From Mesostigma viride (taxonomy: Eukaryota > Streptophyta > Mesostigmatophyceae > Mesostigmatales > Mesostigmataceae): a stretch of DNA of 64,000 bases. The notes under the pieces were generated by a model that was not told the DNA's origin, did not search any database, and worked only from the letters and a program-made list of their open reading frames with translations. Position numbers and translations under genes: made by a program. The stretch's first letter is position 1. Every line of letters starts with the position of its first letter. The stretch lies in assembly GCA_009746045.1 (NCBI GenBank), contig RPFO01000240.1, positions 1 through 64,000 on the forward strand. Reading direction: 5' to 3'. Shown piece after piece: positions 1 through 11,090 of this stretch.

Positions 1-480
1 GGACTCGCCCGTGGGCTGACATCCGCCTCACCAAAGCAACTCGGTTGTTAGCACCCCAGCCAAAACCCCCGGTGCCATCGAACCCTTCCCGCCGCAATTC
101 AACCTCAGGTTCTGCTGTCCGCGCCTCGCCTCCGCCCAACACCACTGGCCCGCATCGATGCCTGCCCGTCCACTGTTGACTGCAATGACGACCCTCTACG
201 CCACCAATCTGTCGTCCACTCCCGCATTAGCACCCAATTGCTGCTCAACTGTTGCGACTGTTGCTGGCATCTTGCGCTATGAATCTGCCCCGCAACACGC
301 CACCACTACCTCACGCGCTTCTGGTCCGCTCTCACCCACTGCGGGAACGCGAGAACCCCATTCGACCCCGACGACGTTCGCATGCTGCCTCCATTTGCAT
401 CCCCATGCTCGATCCTGCCGACTCGCGCATCTGCCCAGTCACCAGCTGACCGAATGGCAAAACAAGAACCAAACAGCCCT
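1..480 (-). pseudogene. Ty3 gag start, diverged or poor-quality copy
   Basis: The reverse complement aligns with the start of the Ty3 gag at about 21440-21945. Shared landmarks are the CAGCTGGT segment before the gag ATG, the CAACAGTCGCAACAGTTG segment and the ACCGGGGGTTTTGGCTGGG segment. Single-base gains and losses every 10-20 bases destroy the frame. The differences are mostly indels, as in uncorrected long-read sequence, although true decay is possible. The copy runs off the window edge. Confidence 0.7.
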
Positions 481-642
481 AGTTTCGCTGGAAGAAGCAA
501 CAAACCAAACTTAAAATCTGTCTCAAGACACCATCCTTTACAAACAGCAGCCAGCTTCCCTGTACTGCTGATGGTGATAAACATAAACCAATCCGTCTTG
601 CTTCGAACAGAAGGAAGCAGACTACCGGTCAGTCTCTCGAAG

Positions 643-1775
643 TACAAAGGAGCTCTCACGAGACAAGGAACGTCCCTCGTGCCGATATAACCACCTTAAT
701 TATGCCTCCCCTGCTATAGCAATAAGCTTCAAACCACACACTCTTCCACAGATCTGATATGAAGCCGCACATGCGCAATTTATGAGAAAGTTAATACAAT
801 TAACAACACGTTGATAGTTCTCAATATCGATGCACTCCCACTGCCACGAGACCGCCGTAGCAGCGCTCCATGACATCACCCGCACTTGCTCCCAAGGCAA
901 AGGAAACACGACAGCACTAACGAAGACTCGAAAGACGACCACGCTGCGATTAATCCTCCTTCGACTATAAACCCAAACCATTCGTCATCCACACGCATGC
1001 CATGACACACGCCACACTTGTCAGTCCAGCCAGGAATGCCAAAACTATCTTGCTGCCTGAACCATGCGAATAGAAACCGCATTCCAGTTGCCGTCCTGGC
1101 TTTCTACCACACATGCCAACAAAAGCAGGAAGGCATCCCGACAAATCTAAATTGCTACCCTGTTGCCGATCTCATCTCCTAGAGGCTCCGGCATTTCTGT
1201 CCCTGGGAATGTCCGACATTGAGTCACGTCCAGCAAGGTCGAAGCATAATATCCTTCAGACAATCTGCACGCTCACACCTTGCGTGTGAGTGGCCCAGCA
1301 AACATTGCGTCTAATCGTTCCTTTCTAGAAGAAATCCCTTTTTAGGGCTGCCAGCGATTTCGCATTCATTCCAGCGATCTGGCTCCGCACCGCAAATTGT
1401 CCTTTTCCATTTTCTGTCCAGTCCTCATAACGTTGACCCGCTATTCTACACCACAAAGACACCTGGCCTGTCAATAGCCTCGGCGCTGTTGAAGTCCAGC
1501 AGTCCAGCTTCAGCTCCAGCTGTCCACTAACACGCGTATGATCCTCTCGCCGCTGCACACTTGTGCTGCCGTCCGCTCAAGTCAGTGCTGCGCGCCCAGC
1601 TGTGCCTGGCCCGGCGCGCGTGCACGTACACTTTCGTCCGCTCTTATGCTGCAAGTGCTAGTGTCCCCCCCGGTCACTAGCCTTTGTCGAAAATGCGTAG
1701 AAGACAAATTCCTTGCGCACGTCACCGGTCTTGTGCATAGTGGGCGCCCGGATGACATAGCGCGCGTCCGTGACA
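643..1775 (-). repeat. Ty3 long repeat (L unit), left-arm copy
   Basis: This is the reverse complement of the L unit found at 20129-21266 and 29497-30633. It begins, on the minus strand, with TGTCACGG at 1775, directly against element X sequence ending CATGGG. From about 1020 to 1775 it is essentially identical to the other two copies. From 643 to about 1020 it is indel-rich. The internal-region start (CTTCGAGAGACTG, then TAGTCTGCTTCC) follows L directly, as it does at 21267. Confidence 0.8.
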
Positions 1776-2973
1776 CCCATGCCAGGTACCCACCTTGCCT
1801 AGTCCCGACTCCTTGTAGAATAGGACCTGATCCCCTTCTCTGAAGGTGGGACGTGGATGCTTTGCATCCTTGACAGCTAACCTGCTAGCTGTATGTGCTC
1901 GCTGTGCGTTGTATAGGGCTAGTACCTCAGGTGGATAAATGCCTGCATGCAATCCATCTGGTGTAATGATCACCCCTTGTGGGGTTTTCATGAGTGGCCT
2001 CCTGTTGAGGACTTGGCACAACCTGGTGGACCACAGAGCTCTGTCAGCATATGACCCACTGTCAGCCAGCAGATTACCATCTTCCTTGGCTACAAGGGTT
2101 TTAATGGACCTGATGGCCCTTTCAATAATGCCTTGCCTCTCATGATCTTCTAGCCCAGCCAGATCAATAGCCTCACACCCTGGTTCATTGGCAAGACACG
2201 TGAACTGCTGATCCAGTAACAATGCCTCCACAGGGTAGTACCTGGCCTGAGCAATCAAGAGAGCCCTGAGCAACTGTGTCTTGTCCATTCCAGGTAATGG
2301 TTCAATGGTTGTGTACCTTGACCATGCATCTTTAAGTGCCAAGTAAGATTGTCCTTTGATATGAAAGACATCTCCTACCACCCTGCCCTTGCACTTAGGT
2401 GGGGTAGCTACATGCCACTTAGGGGGTTTGGGTGCATTGAACTGACAATGCTGGCAGTGGGATCTGACCACCTGGCATGCACGTCTGAGTGCTGCCCCCC
2501 CTATTGCTGCTGCCACCACCTCTGCACTCACTTCATGCCCATAAAGGAAATGCAACTGCAAAGCAAGCTCCTGTATACTGATATGAGCATCCTCTGATGG
2601 GGACACTCTGCACACCTTGGGAACCATAGATGTGAAGGTTGGTTTAGAGACATAATCTTCTGAAACCAGCTGTAGCACCTTTCCAGAACTGCTCACTGCT
2701 CTGACAGTGGGGCATGCAGATGAAAGAGGTGAAGCAGGCACACTCAAGCCAGCATGAGAGGGAGACTCACACTTCTTGCCGTAAGGAGGCCGCTTGCAGT
2801 CCTTGGGGTCACCGTGGGGCGGCCCGTGGCACTTGTGGCACAGGACGTCCAAGTGCCAGCTCGTCCACGTTCTTGCGGCATTTGGGCCGCGAGTGGTACC
2901 TCATGCCACAGCGGGTGCACCGCTGAGAAGCCTTGTCCTCCTTGTCCTGCTTGTTGTTGTTGTTGCTGTTGTT

Positions 2974-3045
<72 letters not shown>

Positions 3046-3178
3046 GCTGTTGTTGTTGCTGGAGCTGCCCCCCTTGGAGGGAGACTGCCCCTTACCCTTG
3101 CCCTTGCCCCAGCCCCTGCCCTTGCCCTTGCCCTTGCCCTTGCCCTTGCCCTTGCCCTTGCCCTTGCCCTTGCCTTAA
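1776..3178 (-). pseudogene. Element X integrase region, left-arm copy, truncated
   Basis: The minus strand encodes the zinc-knuckle and integrase part of X, matching 18720-20128. It reads from the (Gly-Lys)n tract through poly-Asn and the knuckles to an HHCC region with LHFLYGH and HCQHC, then GDVFHIKG, LLLDQQFT and ERAIRSIK. It ends at the Ty3 junction (1775/1776), so the integrase C-terminus and everything downstream are missing. Compared with the right arm it has a 1 bp deletion before the Gly-Lys tract, an indel near 2850 and a few substitutions (Cys to Tyr, Ser to Ala, Asp to Asn). It cannot encode a complete product. Confidence 0.85.
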
Positions 3179-5735
3179 ACATCTGTCCCAGCAGGGACTT
3201 CACCTCTGCCATGGTGACAGGCCTCTTGCTCCTGTCTTCCCTCTCCCTATCCTCCTCCTCCTCCCCTCCCCCCTGACCCTCTTTACAGAGGTACCCATGG
3301 CCCCCTGGCTAAGGGGGCCAGGGCCAGCTTGATATAATCCAAAGCCTCCTTCATGTCCTCCCAGTACTTTGCCATTCCTGTATACAAGCATAGCGTGAGT
3401 GTTTTTGTCAAGTTTGAGTTTCTCCAGGAAGGAATGCAGCAAGAACTTGTGATCTAGCTGCTGGACATCAGGACGTGCTTTGATGATGGCTAGCTCATAT
3501 TTCTTGGTCTCAGCCACGTAGTCTAGTGAGGTGACCCTGTATTCCTCTACCCACCTGAATGCCCCATACATGTCCACAGATGAGGGGGTGGAGAGGAGGT
3601 CAGTTAGCTCCTTCATGAATGCCTCCCAGACTGCCCTAGCCTGCGTGTCCTGCCACTGGGATATCTACGCTGGAAGACAAGGATGAGATTCTGAATCTGA
3701 GAGGAGGACTGATGGTAAAAATCCCCCTGCATGAGGATCCAAACCATTCTTGATATTCAGTTCCTCCCTAGCCAGCTGAGAGAGAGAAGTACATGATTCC
3801 CCTGCTCCCTAGTATGCCCCTCAGGCAACCCCCTGACATTGATCCTATCCACAGGACGGTTTTCATTGTATGTGGGCCACCTGTCCAGAGGGGGATGCAG
3901 GGGGAGAGGGAGAAGATGGAGTTGCTGCTGCAGCATTCACAGGAGCAACATGCTGAGAGGGAGGTGCTACTTGAGTGAACTGAGCAGGAGGGGCAAGCAT
4001 GGGCTGTGTAGGATGGGTAGGCAACATAGGGGTGGCTGGGTGGGGGTGTGAGTATGTGTGACTTCCCGCCTCCTGCTGCGGGCCTCCTCCCAATCATGGA
4101 AGGTGGGAGAGAGTGACACGTCATCGTCAGTAGGGTTAGTAAAATCATGATGCAGCCAGGTAGGCAACCACCTACCCGCCCCTTTCAGGATGGCATTGTG
4201 CAGGAGCTCCAGGAGTCGCACCAGGCGAACCCTGTTACCCTGCACCCTCCTTCCTGAGAGGAGGGCCTGCAGGGCAGGCAGCAAGTCGTCACACACCCTG
4301 CGTGTGTCCGCGTGGAGGTTGGGCAAGCCCAGGATGTGCGTGATAATCGCACACACCAGGCTGCCCGCCTCCGCGACGTGCATCTGCTGGCTCCTGTCGG
4401 CCAGCCCACGGAAGGAGGCTGTGGCAGCCTGTATGGCCCGCCACACAGGCTCATCACCCAGGGTGATGAAGTCCCGACCTTCCAGATCGCCGTCCAGCCG
4501 TGCCGGCTGCTGCCCTGCCAAGGTGGGACCCTGAGGCCCCTCCGGCCCTGCCAGGGCCTTGTCCTTGGTGCGGCTGGAGGGGGCCTGCCCCCCAGAGCCG
4601 CTGGAGGTGCCAGTGACATCCTCCATGGGAGTTGCCTCCCCCGCCTGCGCCGGAGGCGCCGGCGTCGCTGCCGGGGTCCCTGCGACCCCGGGAGCTGGCG
4701 TCGCCGCCGGGGTCCCTGCAACCCCGGTGGCCTCCTCAGCCACCTGGCCCCCCACGCTGGGCGGGGGAGCCCGCTGCTGAGGCTGGACCCTCTGCCCTGC
4801 CAGAGGGTCCTGGGTGGTTACACCACCCATGGGCGTGGTAGGGGCGACTGCCGCCCCGCGCTCCGTCGCAGGCGGCATCGCAGCCGCCTCGCGCCTGTCA
4901 GCTTCCCAGCCAACTGGCGTGACTTGTGGCCACGCCGGCAACGGTGTCAGCGTGATCTCCTGCTTGGCGACCACGCGCAGCGCCTCTTTCTGACGCTGCC
5001 TGGACGCCCACTGATCCACAGTGCCTGGATTGCGCCTCGGCCGATTGGCGAAACACCACATCCAAACTGCCACCTGGATCAGGTGGAACTGCATCCGCAG
5101 TCGACTCTCGAGCAGCGTGTGCGTCCGATGAACATCCATCGCATGCGTTGGCTCATCGGCGGTCAACTGAAAACGCTGACGAATGATCCAGCCGTTCACC
5201 GAGATGAACGCTGGGATGTCATCTTCCCCGATGGGGAGAAGATGCGGTAAGCGCCCGAACTCGACAGGCGGCGGAACATGCGCACCATACCGGTCGATGT
5301 CCAGTATGGCCATCTGTCAGCCCAGTGACCGAAAGATTACCAGACGTCGCAGGCGTCTGTGAAGAAATCTCAAGCGAAGGCCGTGGCCTCGCAGGCTGCA
5401 CCTCCCCGTCCTCTTCCGAGGAGTCGCTTCGTTCACGACCCCCATCACCTGCGATGGGGGAATTACGTGCCCGGGGGACCTGCCCCCCGGGTGCCAGGGC
5501 GGACGAGCCGCCAGTGGCAAACGGGCGTCCGCTCGCCATCCCCCGGGCGCCGGGCCCCACCTGCGGGGTCCGACGCCTGGGGTGGTCGGCGACCACCGTG
5601 CGGAAGGTGACGCTAGGCGTCACCCTCGCTGCATCGTTGGCGGAGGGCGTGCCCTCCGGCGAGAGTCGGGGGATGTGCGCCTGGCAGGCGCCTTCCCCTT
5701 GTTGTTGTTGTCCTTGACGTTGTTGGAAGCCATAT
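3179..5735 (-). pseudogene. Element X gag region, left-arm copy
   Basis: This is the minus-strand counterpart of 16160-18719. The longest open part (5313-3967) begins MAILDIDRYG and carries an Ala/Pro/Thr-rich middle followed by a helical domain (ITHILGLPNL, LLELLHNAILKG). Relative to the right arm an indel near 4035 changes the last residues of that frame. The gag is already split over several frames in the better-preserved right arm, so this is a decayed duplicate. The direction is opposite to X proper only because the arm is inverted. Confidence 0.8.
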
Positions 5736-5775
5736 TTTTTGTTTTTCGAAAAAATAAAAAAGCTTTTCAGTCCAA

Positions 5776-6237
5776 GTTGGAACGAGTCTCACGACGATGG
5801 ACAATTGCCGAAAGCTGAAATGGAAGGATGGTTGTATTAGCAATAATACAATGAGAGTAGTGTAAGCTTGAGGGCTCAGAATGGAACGTCTGGGCAAACT
5901 CGGGTGCTGCGGCACTCCCCAGTACGTGCTACGCCTATATGCCTATGGCGGTGCTCACTGCAGCACCTGCCAGTGGACAACTGGACACTGCAATGCCATG
6001 CGACCACGTCACTAGCAACCAGCTAAGACTCGGCCCGTCAGGCCCGGCTACACCGGACCTGGCGGGTCGAGCTAGCACCTAGGAACAGTCTGGCACTAAC
6101 TGCACGTCAGTCCACCTGACGCCTCAGTACCGTACGCCCTTCCGTACAGTACTGAGGTGTCCCGCTCAGCCGCGGTAGGCAATACGCGGCGCGCAGGCCG
6201 GAAATCCGTGTGTCAGCCTAAGCATCTCATCTAACTC
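5776..6237 (-). repeat. Element X LTR, left-arm copy
   Basis: Reverse complement of the X 5' LTR at 15656-16117, same length (462 bp), starting GAGTTAGATG and ending TTCCAAC on the minus strand. It lies against the 187 bp satellite on one side and the X leader on the other, exactly as in the right arm. Confidence 0.9.
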
Positions 6238-6885
6238 AACCACATGCACTAGGCCATCATGTAGTGTAAGTGGGGGCTTGCAGGCCCACCATCTAGGGTG
6301 GGTTATATATGCCAGGGGCTACCAAGGTCCCTTGTGCGCCTTAGCACGTACACCCACATTAGGGGTGGTGTATGCCACTAATATATCCAAATGAGCTCAG
6401 AATGGGCTACAACTTGGAGGCAATGTTCACCCACACTAGGCCATCATGTAGTGTAAGTGAGGGCTTGCAGGCCCACCATCTAGGGTGGGTTATATATGCC
6501 AGGGGCTACCAAGGTCCCTTGTGCGCCTTGGCACGTACACCCACATTAGGGGTGGTGTATGCCACTAATATATCCAAATGAGCTCAGAATGGGCTACAAA
6601 TTGGACGCAATGTTCACCCACACTAGGCCATCATGTAGTGTAAGTGAGGGCTTGCAGGCCCACCATCTAAGGTGGGTTATATATGCCAGGGGCTACCAAG
6701 GTCCCTTGTGCGCCTTAGCACGTACACCCACATTAGGGGTGGTGTATGCCACTAATATATCCAAATGAGCTCAGAATGGGCTACAAATTGGAGGCAATGT
6801 TCAACCACACTAGGGCATCATGTAGTGTAAGTGGGGGCTTGCAGGCCCACCATCTAAGGTGGGTTATATATGCCAGGAGCCATGC
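6238..6885. repeat. 187 bp satellite, ~3.4 units
   Basis: The landmark GGTTATATATGCC recurs at 6301, 6488, 6675 and 6862, an exact 187 bp period. Units differ by a few substitutions. Each unit is open for 69 codons in one frame, which is a by-product of the repeat and not a gene. Copies are mirrored at 15012-15655 and recur at 61477-62150. Element X is inserted in this satellite. Confidence 0.95.
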
Positions 6886-7113
6886 TGACTCCAATTCAAT
6901 GTTCATATTAAGCAACAAGTACCGGGCCCATTCTCAGGGTTTGTGCATGGAGGGATTTATTTATGCAATTTGTATTATTCATCCACGCATGCCACGCATC
7001 CACCACACCCACACACGCATGCCAGCCCCCCAACCCACCCATCCACGCATGCCAGCCGGGCCCCACCACACCCACACACGCATAATGCCTAGTGTCCTCT
7101 TTTCTCATGTAGA
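6886..7113. other. Spacer with short CACGCATGCCA repeats
   Basis: Between the satellite and the next open frame lies non-coding DNA. It contains imperfect repeats of CACGCATGCCA and CACCCACACACGCAT (6985-7085). The same motif, in the other orientation, follows the satellite at 62148-62225 and lies at 14810-14910 in the right arm. Confidence 0.6.
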
Positions 7114-7464
7114 TTGCCAGGAGTGGCTCTTTACCTGCATTTTCGTGGTTGTGCGCAGGTAATGCAACGCGGACAACGCATGTACCTCTATTACGATGGC
7201 ATGGAGGAACTGCTCGATGATCCACAAGTACAAGCTGTTCTTCGCAAGGGTGCCACGATGGGGTATGATTTTGCTGCCAAGGGACACCAATCCGTGCCAC
7301 AATACGCGGAAGCTGTGCTCAGGGCCAAGTTGGCGGGTGTGCCCAAGGAATACGATGACTATGACCTGTCGGATGATGCGCATGGAACGGCCGAGCACGA
7401 CGAAGATGAGGCTCAACGTGCTACGGTGCGAGAACATGGTACCATAGGGGAGGATGGATGCTAG
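7114..7464 (+). CDS. Hypothetical protein or terminal exon, left-arm copy
   Basis: A 116-codon frame with ordinary, non-repetitive composition. After a likely splice acceptor (GTGCGCAG at about 7152-7159) it reads from VMQRGQRMYLYYDGMEELL, through a helical stretch, to an acidic tail rich in Asp and Glu, and stops at 7464. I do not recognise the family. It may be the last exon of a host gene whose upstream exons were lost, since satellite lies immediately upstream. An identical copy sits at 14429-14779 in the other arm, so the duplication gives no evidence of selection. No matching upstream exon or promoter is visible. Alternatively it is a chance open frame. Confidence 0.4.
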   Translation: MPGVALYLHFRGCAQVMQRGQRMYLYYDGMEELLDDPQVQAVLRKGATMGYDFAAKGHQSVPQYAEAVLRAKLAGVPKEYDDYDLSDDAHGTAEHDEDEAQRATVREHGTIGEDGC

Positions 7465-8692
7465 CTTTAGAATTCCATTTCTTTGCCCCATATTTAGTAG
7501 AAGGATAGGAGGATGACTTGCAATGTGCACCTCCACCGCCTTCCATGATTTGTGCGTGGTGGTAATGGGCATGCTGGCATACATGGTGGCGGGCAACTTG
7601 TAAAAGTGGCGCGATTGCCTTAGTTGCGTATAATTGAACCTAGCCCGTTATGGGATTTCTCTATCTTAGCCACTTGTAAATACTAGACACTAGATTTTTG
7701 TACATCCAAAGTACACCTAATGATGAGCTAAGTTATTTGTGGTCCATATTCCATTTCCTCGGAGGTCCGTTTGCATATAATTGTTGCTAATTAATCTATT
7801 TCTTGGGGTTAATCGAGACAACGTTCGTGAATTTGCCCCCATAATTCATTCATTAATTAATGAATAGGCACGTGACACATAAGTCCTCAGTGGGAGGGGC
7901 CCCCATAATGACTAGAAGTAATGATGCATGAATCATTAATCACTTGATTCATTCATTTACACGTAATTGCGTCACGCGATGCATGATGAATAATATAATT
8001 AACAGGTGAGGGCATGAGGCAATTAAATGTATTTGATCTGGGTTGTCGTATATGCGCGTTGTCATGTGGGGGGTTGTATTGCCCCCTCTGAGGTGATTTA
8101 ATTAATTCCTCGAAGCTAGGGCCGTTGTCCACGCTGAATGAATGAATGAATGAATGAATTAATTAATTAATTAATTAGACTCGTGCTCCCGTCACGGAGC
8201 ATTAACCCCGATGGATGGATGGATGGATGGGCGCAAACAGTCCTACCGGTCTACTCTATCTACAACATCTATCTACAAACATCCATCGACAACAACTCTA
8301 CCCTAGGGGACCTGTCTGGCGTGCTTCCCGTCCACGCTGAAGCTAGAGCAAAGCTTAGTCATGGCGACTCTTCTTTGCCTTCGTTTCCCACTGGACGTGG
8401 CCAGTCGCATTGCAAGTAGTCATGCCTTCCACCTTGATCCTGGAAAGGAAGGCAGTTGGCAACATTCATAAAAAAATCAAACAAGTACAACATTTGCAGT
8501 TGGTCAACCTTCACGAGGAACCAATCGTTATGCATGCATACCGACCAACATGGCAGGGGCAGCTAGTACAACCAACAATTCTCTCAACTAAATGGTAGAT
8601 ATTGGCAAGATATCCTCCCAGTTTAATCAATTTTATGCCAGGCCCAAGCCGCCATATCAGCATCCAGTAGCCACCACGCCCGCCCGGGGTGC
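7465..8692. other. AT-rich non-coding DNA with simple repeats
   Basis: No supportable gene. It contains (AATG)n passing into (AATT)n at 8135-8180, (GATG)n at 8210-8230, and small palindromes such as ATTCATTAATTAATGAAT near 7850. Mirrored at 13201-14428. Confidence 0.7.
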
Positions 8693-9490
8693 TTGGTTGG
8701 TTGGTTAGTTGGTTGGTTGGTTGGTTGGTTGGTTGGTTGGTTGGTTGGTTGGTTGGTTGGTTGGTTGGTTGGTTGGTTGGTTGGTTGGTTGGTTGGTTGG
8801 TTGGTTGGTTGGTTGGTTGGTTGGTTGGTTGGTTGGTTGCTTGGTTGCTTGCTTGGTTGGTTGGTTGGTTGGTTGGTTGGTTGGTTGGTTGGTTGGTTGG
8901 TTGGTTGGTTGGTTGGTTGGTTGGTTGGTTGGTTGGTTGGTTGGTTGGTTGGTTGGTTGGTTGGTTGGTTGGTTGGTTGGTTGGTTGGTTGGTTGGTTGG
9001 TCGGTTGGTTGGTTGGTTGGTTGGGAGGTTGGTTGGTTGGGAGGTTGGTTGGGAGGTTGGTTGGGAGGTTGGTTGGGAGGTTGGTTGGGCGGGCGGGCGG
9101 GCGGGCGGGTGGGTGGGCGGGCGGGCGGGCGGGCGGGTGGGTGGGTGGGTGGGCGGGTGGGCGGGTGGGTGGGTGGGTGGGTGGGTGGGTGGGTGGGTGG
9201 GTGGGTGGGTGGTGGGTGGGTGGGTGGGTGGTGGGTGGTGGGTGGGTGGGTGGGTGGGTGGGTGGGTGGGTGGGTGGGTGGGTGGGTGGGCGAGCGGGCG
9301 GGTGGGTGGGTGGGTGGGTGGGTGGGTGGGTGGTGGGTGGGTGGGTGGGTGGGTGGGTGGGTGGGTGGGTGGGTGGGTGGGTGGGTGGGTGGGTGGTGGG
9401 TGGGTGGGTGGGTGGGTGGGTGGGTGGGTGGGTGGGCGGGCGGGTGGGTGGGTGGGTGGGTGGGTGGGTGGGTTGGTGGGTGGGTGGTGT
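8693..9490 (+). repeat. (GGTT)n then (GGGT/GGGC)n microsatellite
   Basis: About 400 bp of GGTT repeats, interrupted by TTGC variants near 8838-8852 and by GGGAGGTT variants at 9022-9090, then about 400 bp of GGGT with GGGC and GGTG variants. All frames are open because the period is 4 and stop codons are absent; there is no gene. The top strand is strongly G-rich and could form G-quadruplexes. The mirror copy is at 12386-13200. Confidence 0.97.
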
Positions 9491-9885
9491 TACGTCGCGT
9501 AACAATTCGTTGTAGTTACGGACGTAAATTAGGTCCCTTGCCTTGGTCGTTCATAGGTTTACGTGTAGTTCGTACTAGGACACTGTTGTCCTCGTAGCAG
9601 TACTGTGGTGCATTGGATGCTTTTGGGCGTCGCGCCGAGTACTTTATTAGTAGTCCTTATCCTTCGTGTAGAATGTAGTGGACCAGCGTGCATCTGTGCA
9701 ATTGTAGGCAAGGGCCAGGTCGGCCCGAGCAGGTTGGACCGTTGGTGACCATTTATGCACGTTCTACCCCTTGTGTTGGCACTCGGCGTGTGTTAAATGA
9801 ATTAACACATATAGGCTTGGGTCACGGCAGTGTAGTGTGTTTCCTTCCTCTATTCCTGGAGTAAACGGGTTCGTGTAAATGGCTT
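9491..9885. other. Inner end of left arm, no gene seen
   Basis: Unique-looking DNA between the microsatellite and the centre. It ends just upstream of a short ORF, near TAACACATATAGG and TTCCTTCCTC. No domain or RNA gene is recognised. Mirrored at 11937-12385. Confidence 0.6.
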
Positions 9886-10188
9886 ATGGCGTATTACAGT
9901 AATACATACGTGAATGCATTGAGATCTGCACCGTCTCGTTCGTCTTTCGCTAGGGGTTTGAGTAGAGGAGGCCTGACCAATTTAGGTTGGGTTAGACGAG
10001 GTCGAGGTAGAGGTGGTGGTAGAAGTTTAGGACGTAACAATGGTTCCGGAGGAACTTTCGTAGGTAGAGAGCGAGACGACGGTCCTTTGTCACAGACGCC
10101 TTTACAAGAACCCTTCCGCGTCCAGGGATACGAAGACGACACCTTCTTGACAGGTAATGGGCGGGTCGCCGTCAAGCTGGGAGAGTAG
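9886..10188 (+). CDS. Arg/Gly-rich small ORF crossing the arm/spacer boundary
   Basis: A 100-codon frame with a central RGG-like run (RRGRGRGGGRSLGRN) of the type found in RNA-binding tails and retroelement nucleocapsids. The first 18 codons lie in the inverted arm and the rest in the unique spacer, so this side may keep the original continuity while the other arm (11937) was joined to different DNA. The start codon is uncertain: the frame opens with a near-cognate codon. No family is recognised. It could be the basic gag-like ORF of a retroelement whose neighbours are the next two frames. Confidence 0.4.
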   Translation: MAYYSNTYVNALRSAPSRSSFARGLSRGGLTNLGWVRRGRGRGGGRSLGRNNGSGGTFVGRERDDGPLSQTPLQEPFRVQGYEDDTFLTGNGRVAVKLGE

Positions 10189-10571
10189 TGCTGCCCGGTT
10201 CGGGACACGATCAGCCTAGATGCTAGACCTGCTCGTAGCGGATAAACCCTTTTTGTAGATGGCTCCTTCGCTTTACTATATAGCTCCTTCGCTTTGTTTT
10301 CCTGCGTATGATTGCTTCCTGTCGTAGATAGGGGATAATTGTTCGGATCGGCAAGCGTGAGACGATTAGCGTCGTGGTAGACTACACCTTTTTCCTTCGT
10401 GCTGCTGTTTTATTAGACGGCCGCACCCGCAGAGAGACGGGTCGCTGATTTTAGGACGAGCGCTGGACTATTCCGCCCTCATGCTGCTTTCGGTGCTCCA
10501 GATCACCCAGATAAGTCGCCTACTCCTTCTACTTCTAGCGTGACGTCACAAGACCCACCAGGTGCGTTACC

Positions 10572-10967
10572 ATGAGCCAGCGTCGTGTTTTTACTGCTCC
10601 TTCCCATTCGTCCAGCGACAATAGCTTAATAGCCAAATATTACGTAGTTATTACCCCTCAATGGGCAGCCATTTTCCTTTCTTGGTCAGATGCTAGGAAG
10701 ATAGTGCAAAACCGTACATATAACGTAGTTAGGTATAAGAAATTTGTTACCTTTGAAGAAGCTCAGCAATTCCTTATAGACCATAGTGAATCAGATTTAG
10801 GCCTACATGTACGTTCTACTCCTCATGGTCGTCCTCCCGTAGAAGCCCTAGTTTTTGCTACTACTCCTTCTTCTCCCCCTAGGCGGGCTGCATCCTCATC
10901 TAGCTCAGATACTCCTCTCACCTTAGAGTTTGGTTCCCTATCCATTACTGTGGTTAAAAAGGATTGA
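10572..10967 (+). CDS. Viroplasmin / RNase H1 N-terminal-like domain protein
   Basis: 131 codons from an ATG. Residues 20-70 (KYYVVITPQWAAIFLSW, then a run with RYKKFVTFEEAQQFL) match the pattern of the RNase H1 N-terminal hybrid-binding domain, also called caulimovirus viroplasmin: an aromatic start, a Trp near the middle, and KKF followed by the EEA helix. The C-terminal half is Ser/Pro-rich and disordered. Such domains occur in RNase H1 and in some retroelements. No RNase H catalytic domain follows, so it is either a stand-alone domain or the remains of a retroelement ORF. The assignment rests on motif reading and should be moderate. Confidence 0.55.
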   Translation: MSQRRVFTAPSHSSSDNSLIAKYYVVITPQWAAIFLSWSDARKIVQNRTYNVVRYKKFVTFEEAQQFLIDHSESDLGLHVRSTPHGRPPVEALVFATTPSSPPRRAASSSSSDTPLTLEFGSLSITVVKKD

Positions 10968-11090
10968 TTGTAATTGTTTTCCTTGCTTAAGACATTCAAG
11001 GTTTTTCCTTTTGTCTTTATTGCTTCAATTTAGATTCCTATTTCTTTCTTAACGCAACTTTTGTGTTTTCTTTCTTTTAATTAATTAAAC

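Larger units (their letters stand above)
1..9940. repeat. Left arm of a ~10 kb inverted duplication
   Basis: Read in reverse complement, this stretch matches 11937 to about 21900. Paired coordinates sum to about 21877 near the centre, 21893 in the middle and 21905 outside, so the arms differ by small indels, some of them in the microsatellite. From about 1020 to 9940 the arms agree apart from scattered substitutions and 1 bp indels. One missing A near 3175 shifts the frame in this arm, and Tyr replaces Cys in the integrase zinc region. The match ends abruptly at 9940/11937. Because the arm includes the X/Ty3 junction at 1775/1776, the duplication arose after the Ty3 insertion, unless it is an assembly artefact. 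Confidence 0.93.

Noticed and set aside
6372-6768. Family of 69-codon ORFs spaced 187 bp
   Set aside because: Each is one unit of the satellite; the shared frame is a consequence of the repeat.
8689-9597. Long open frames of Gly-Trp-Leu-Val or Thr-Asn-Gln-Pro repeats
   Set aside because: They are read from a 4 bp microsatellite without stop codons in any frame, on both strands; no gene-like composition or flanking signals.
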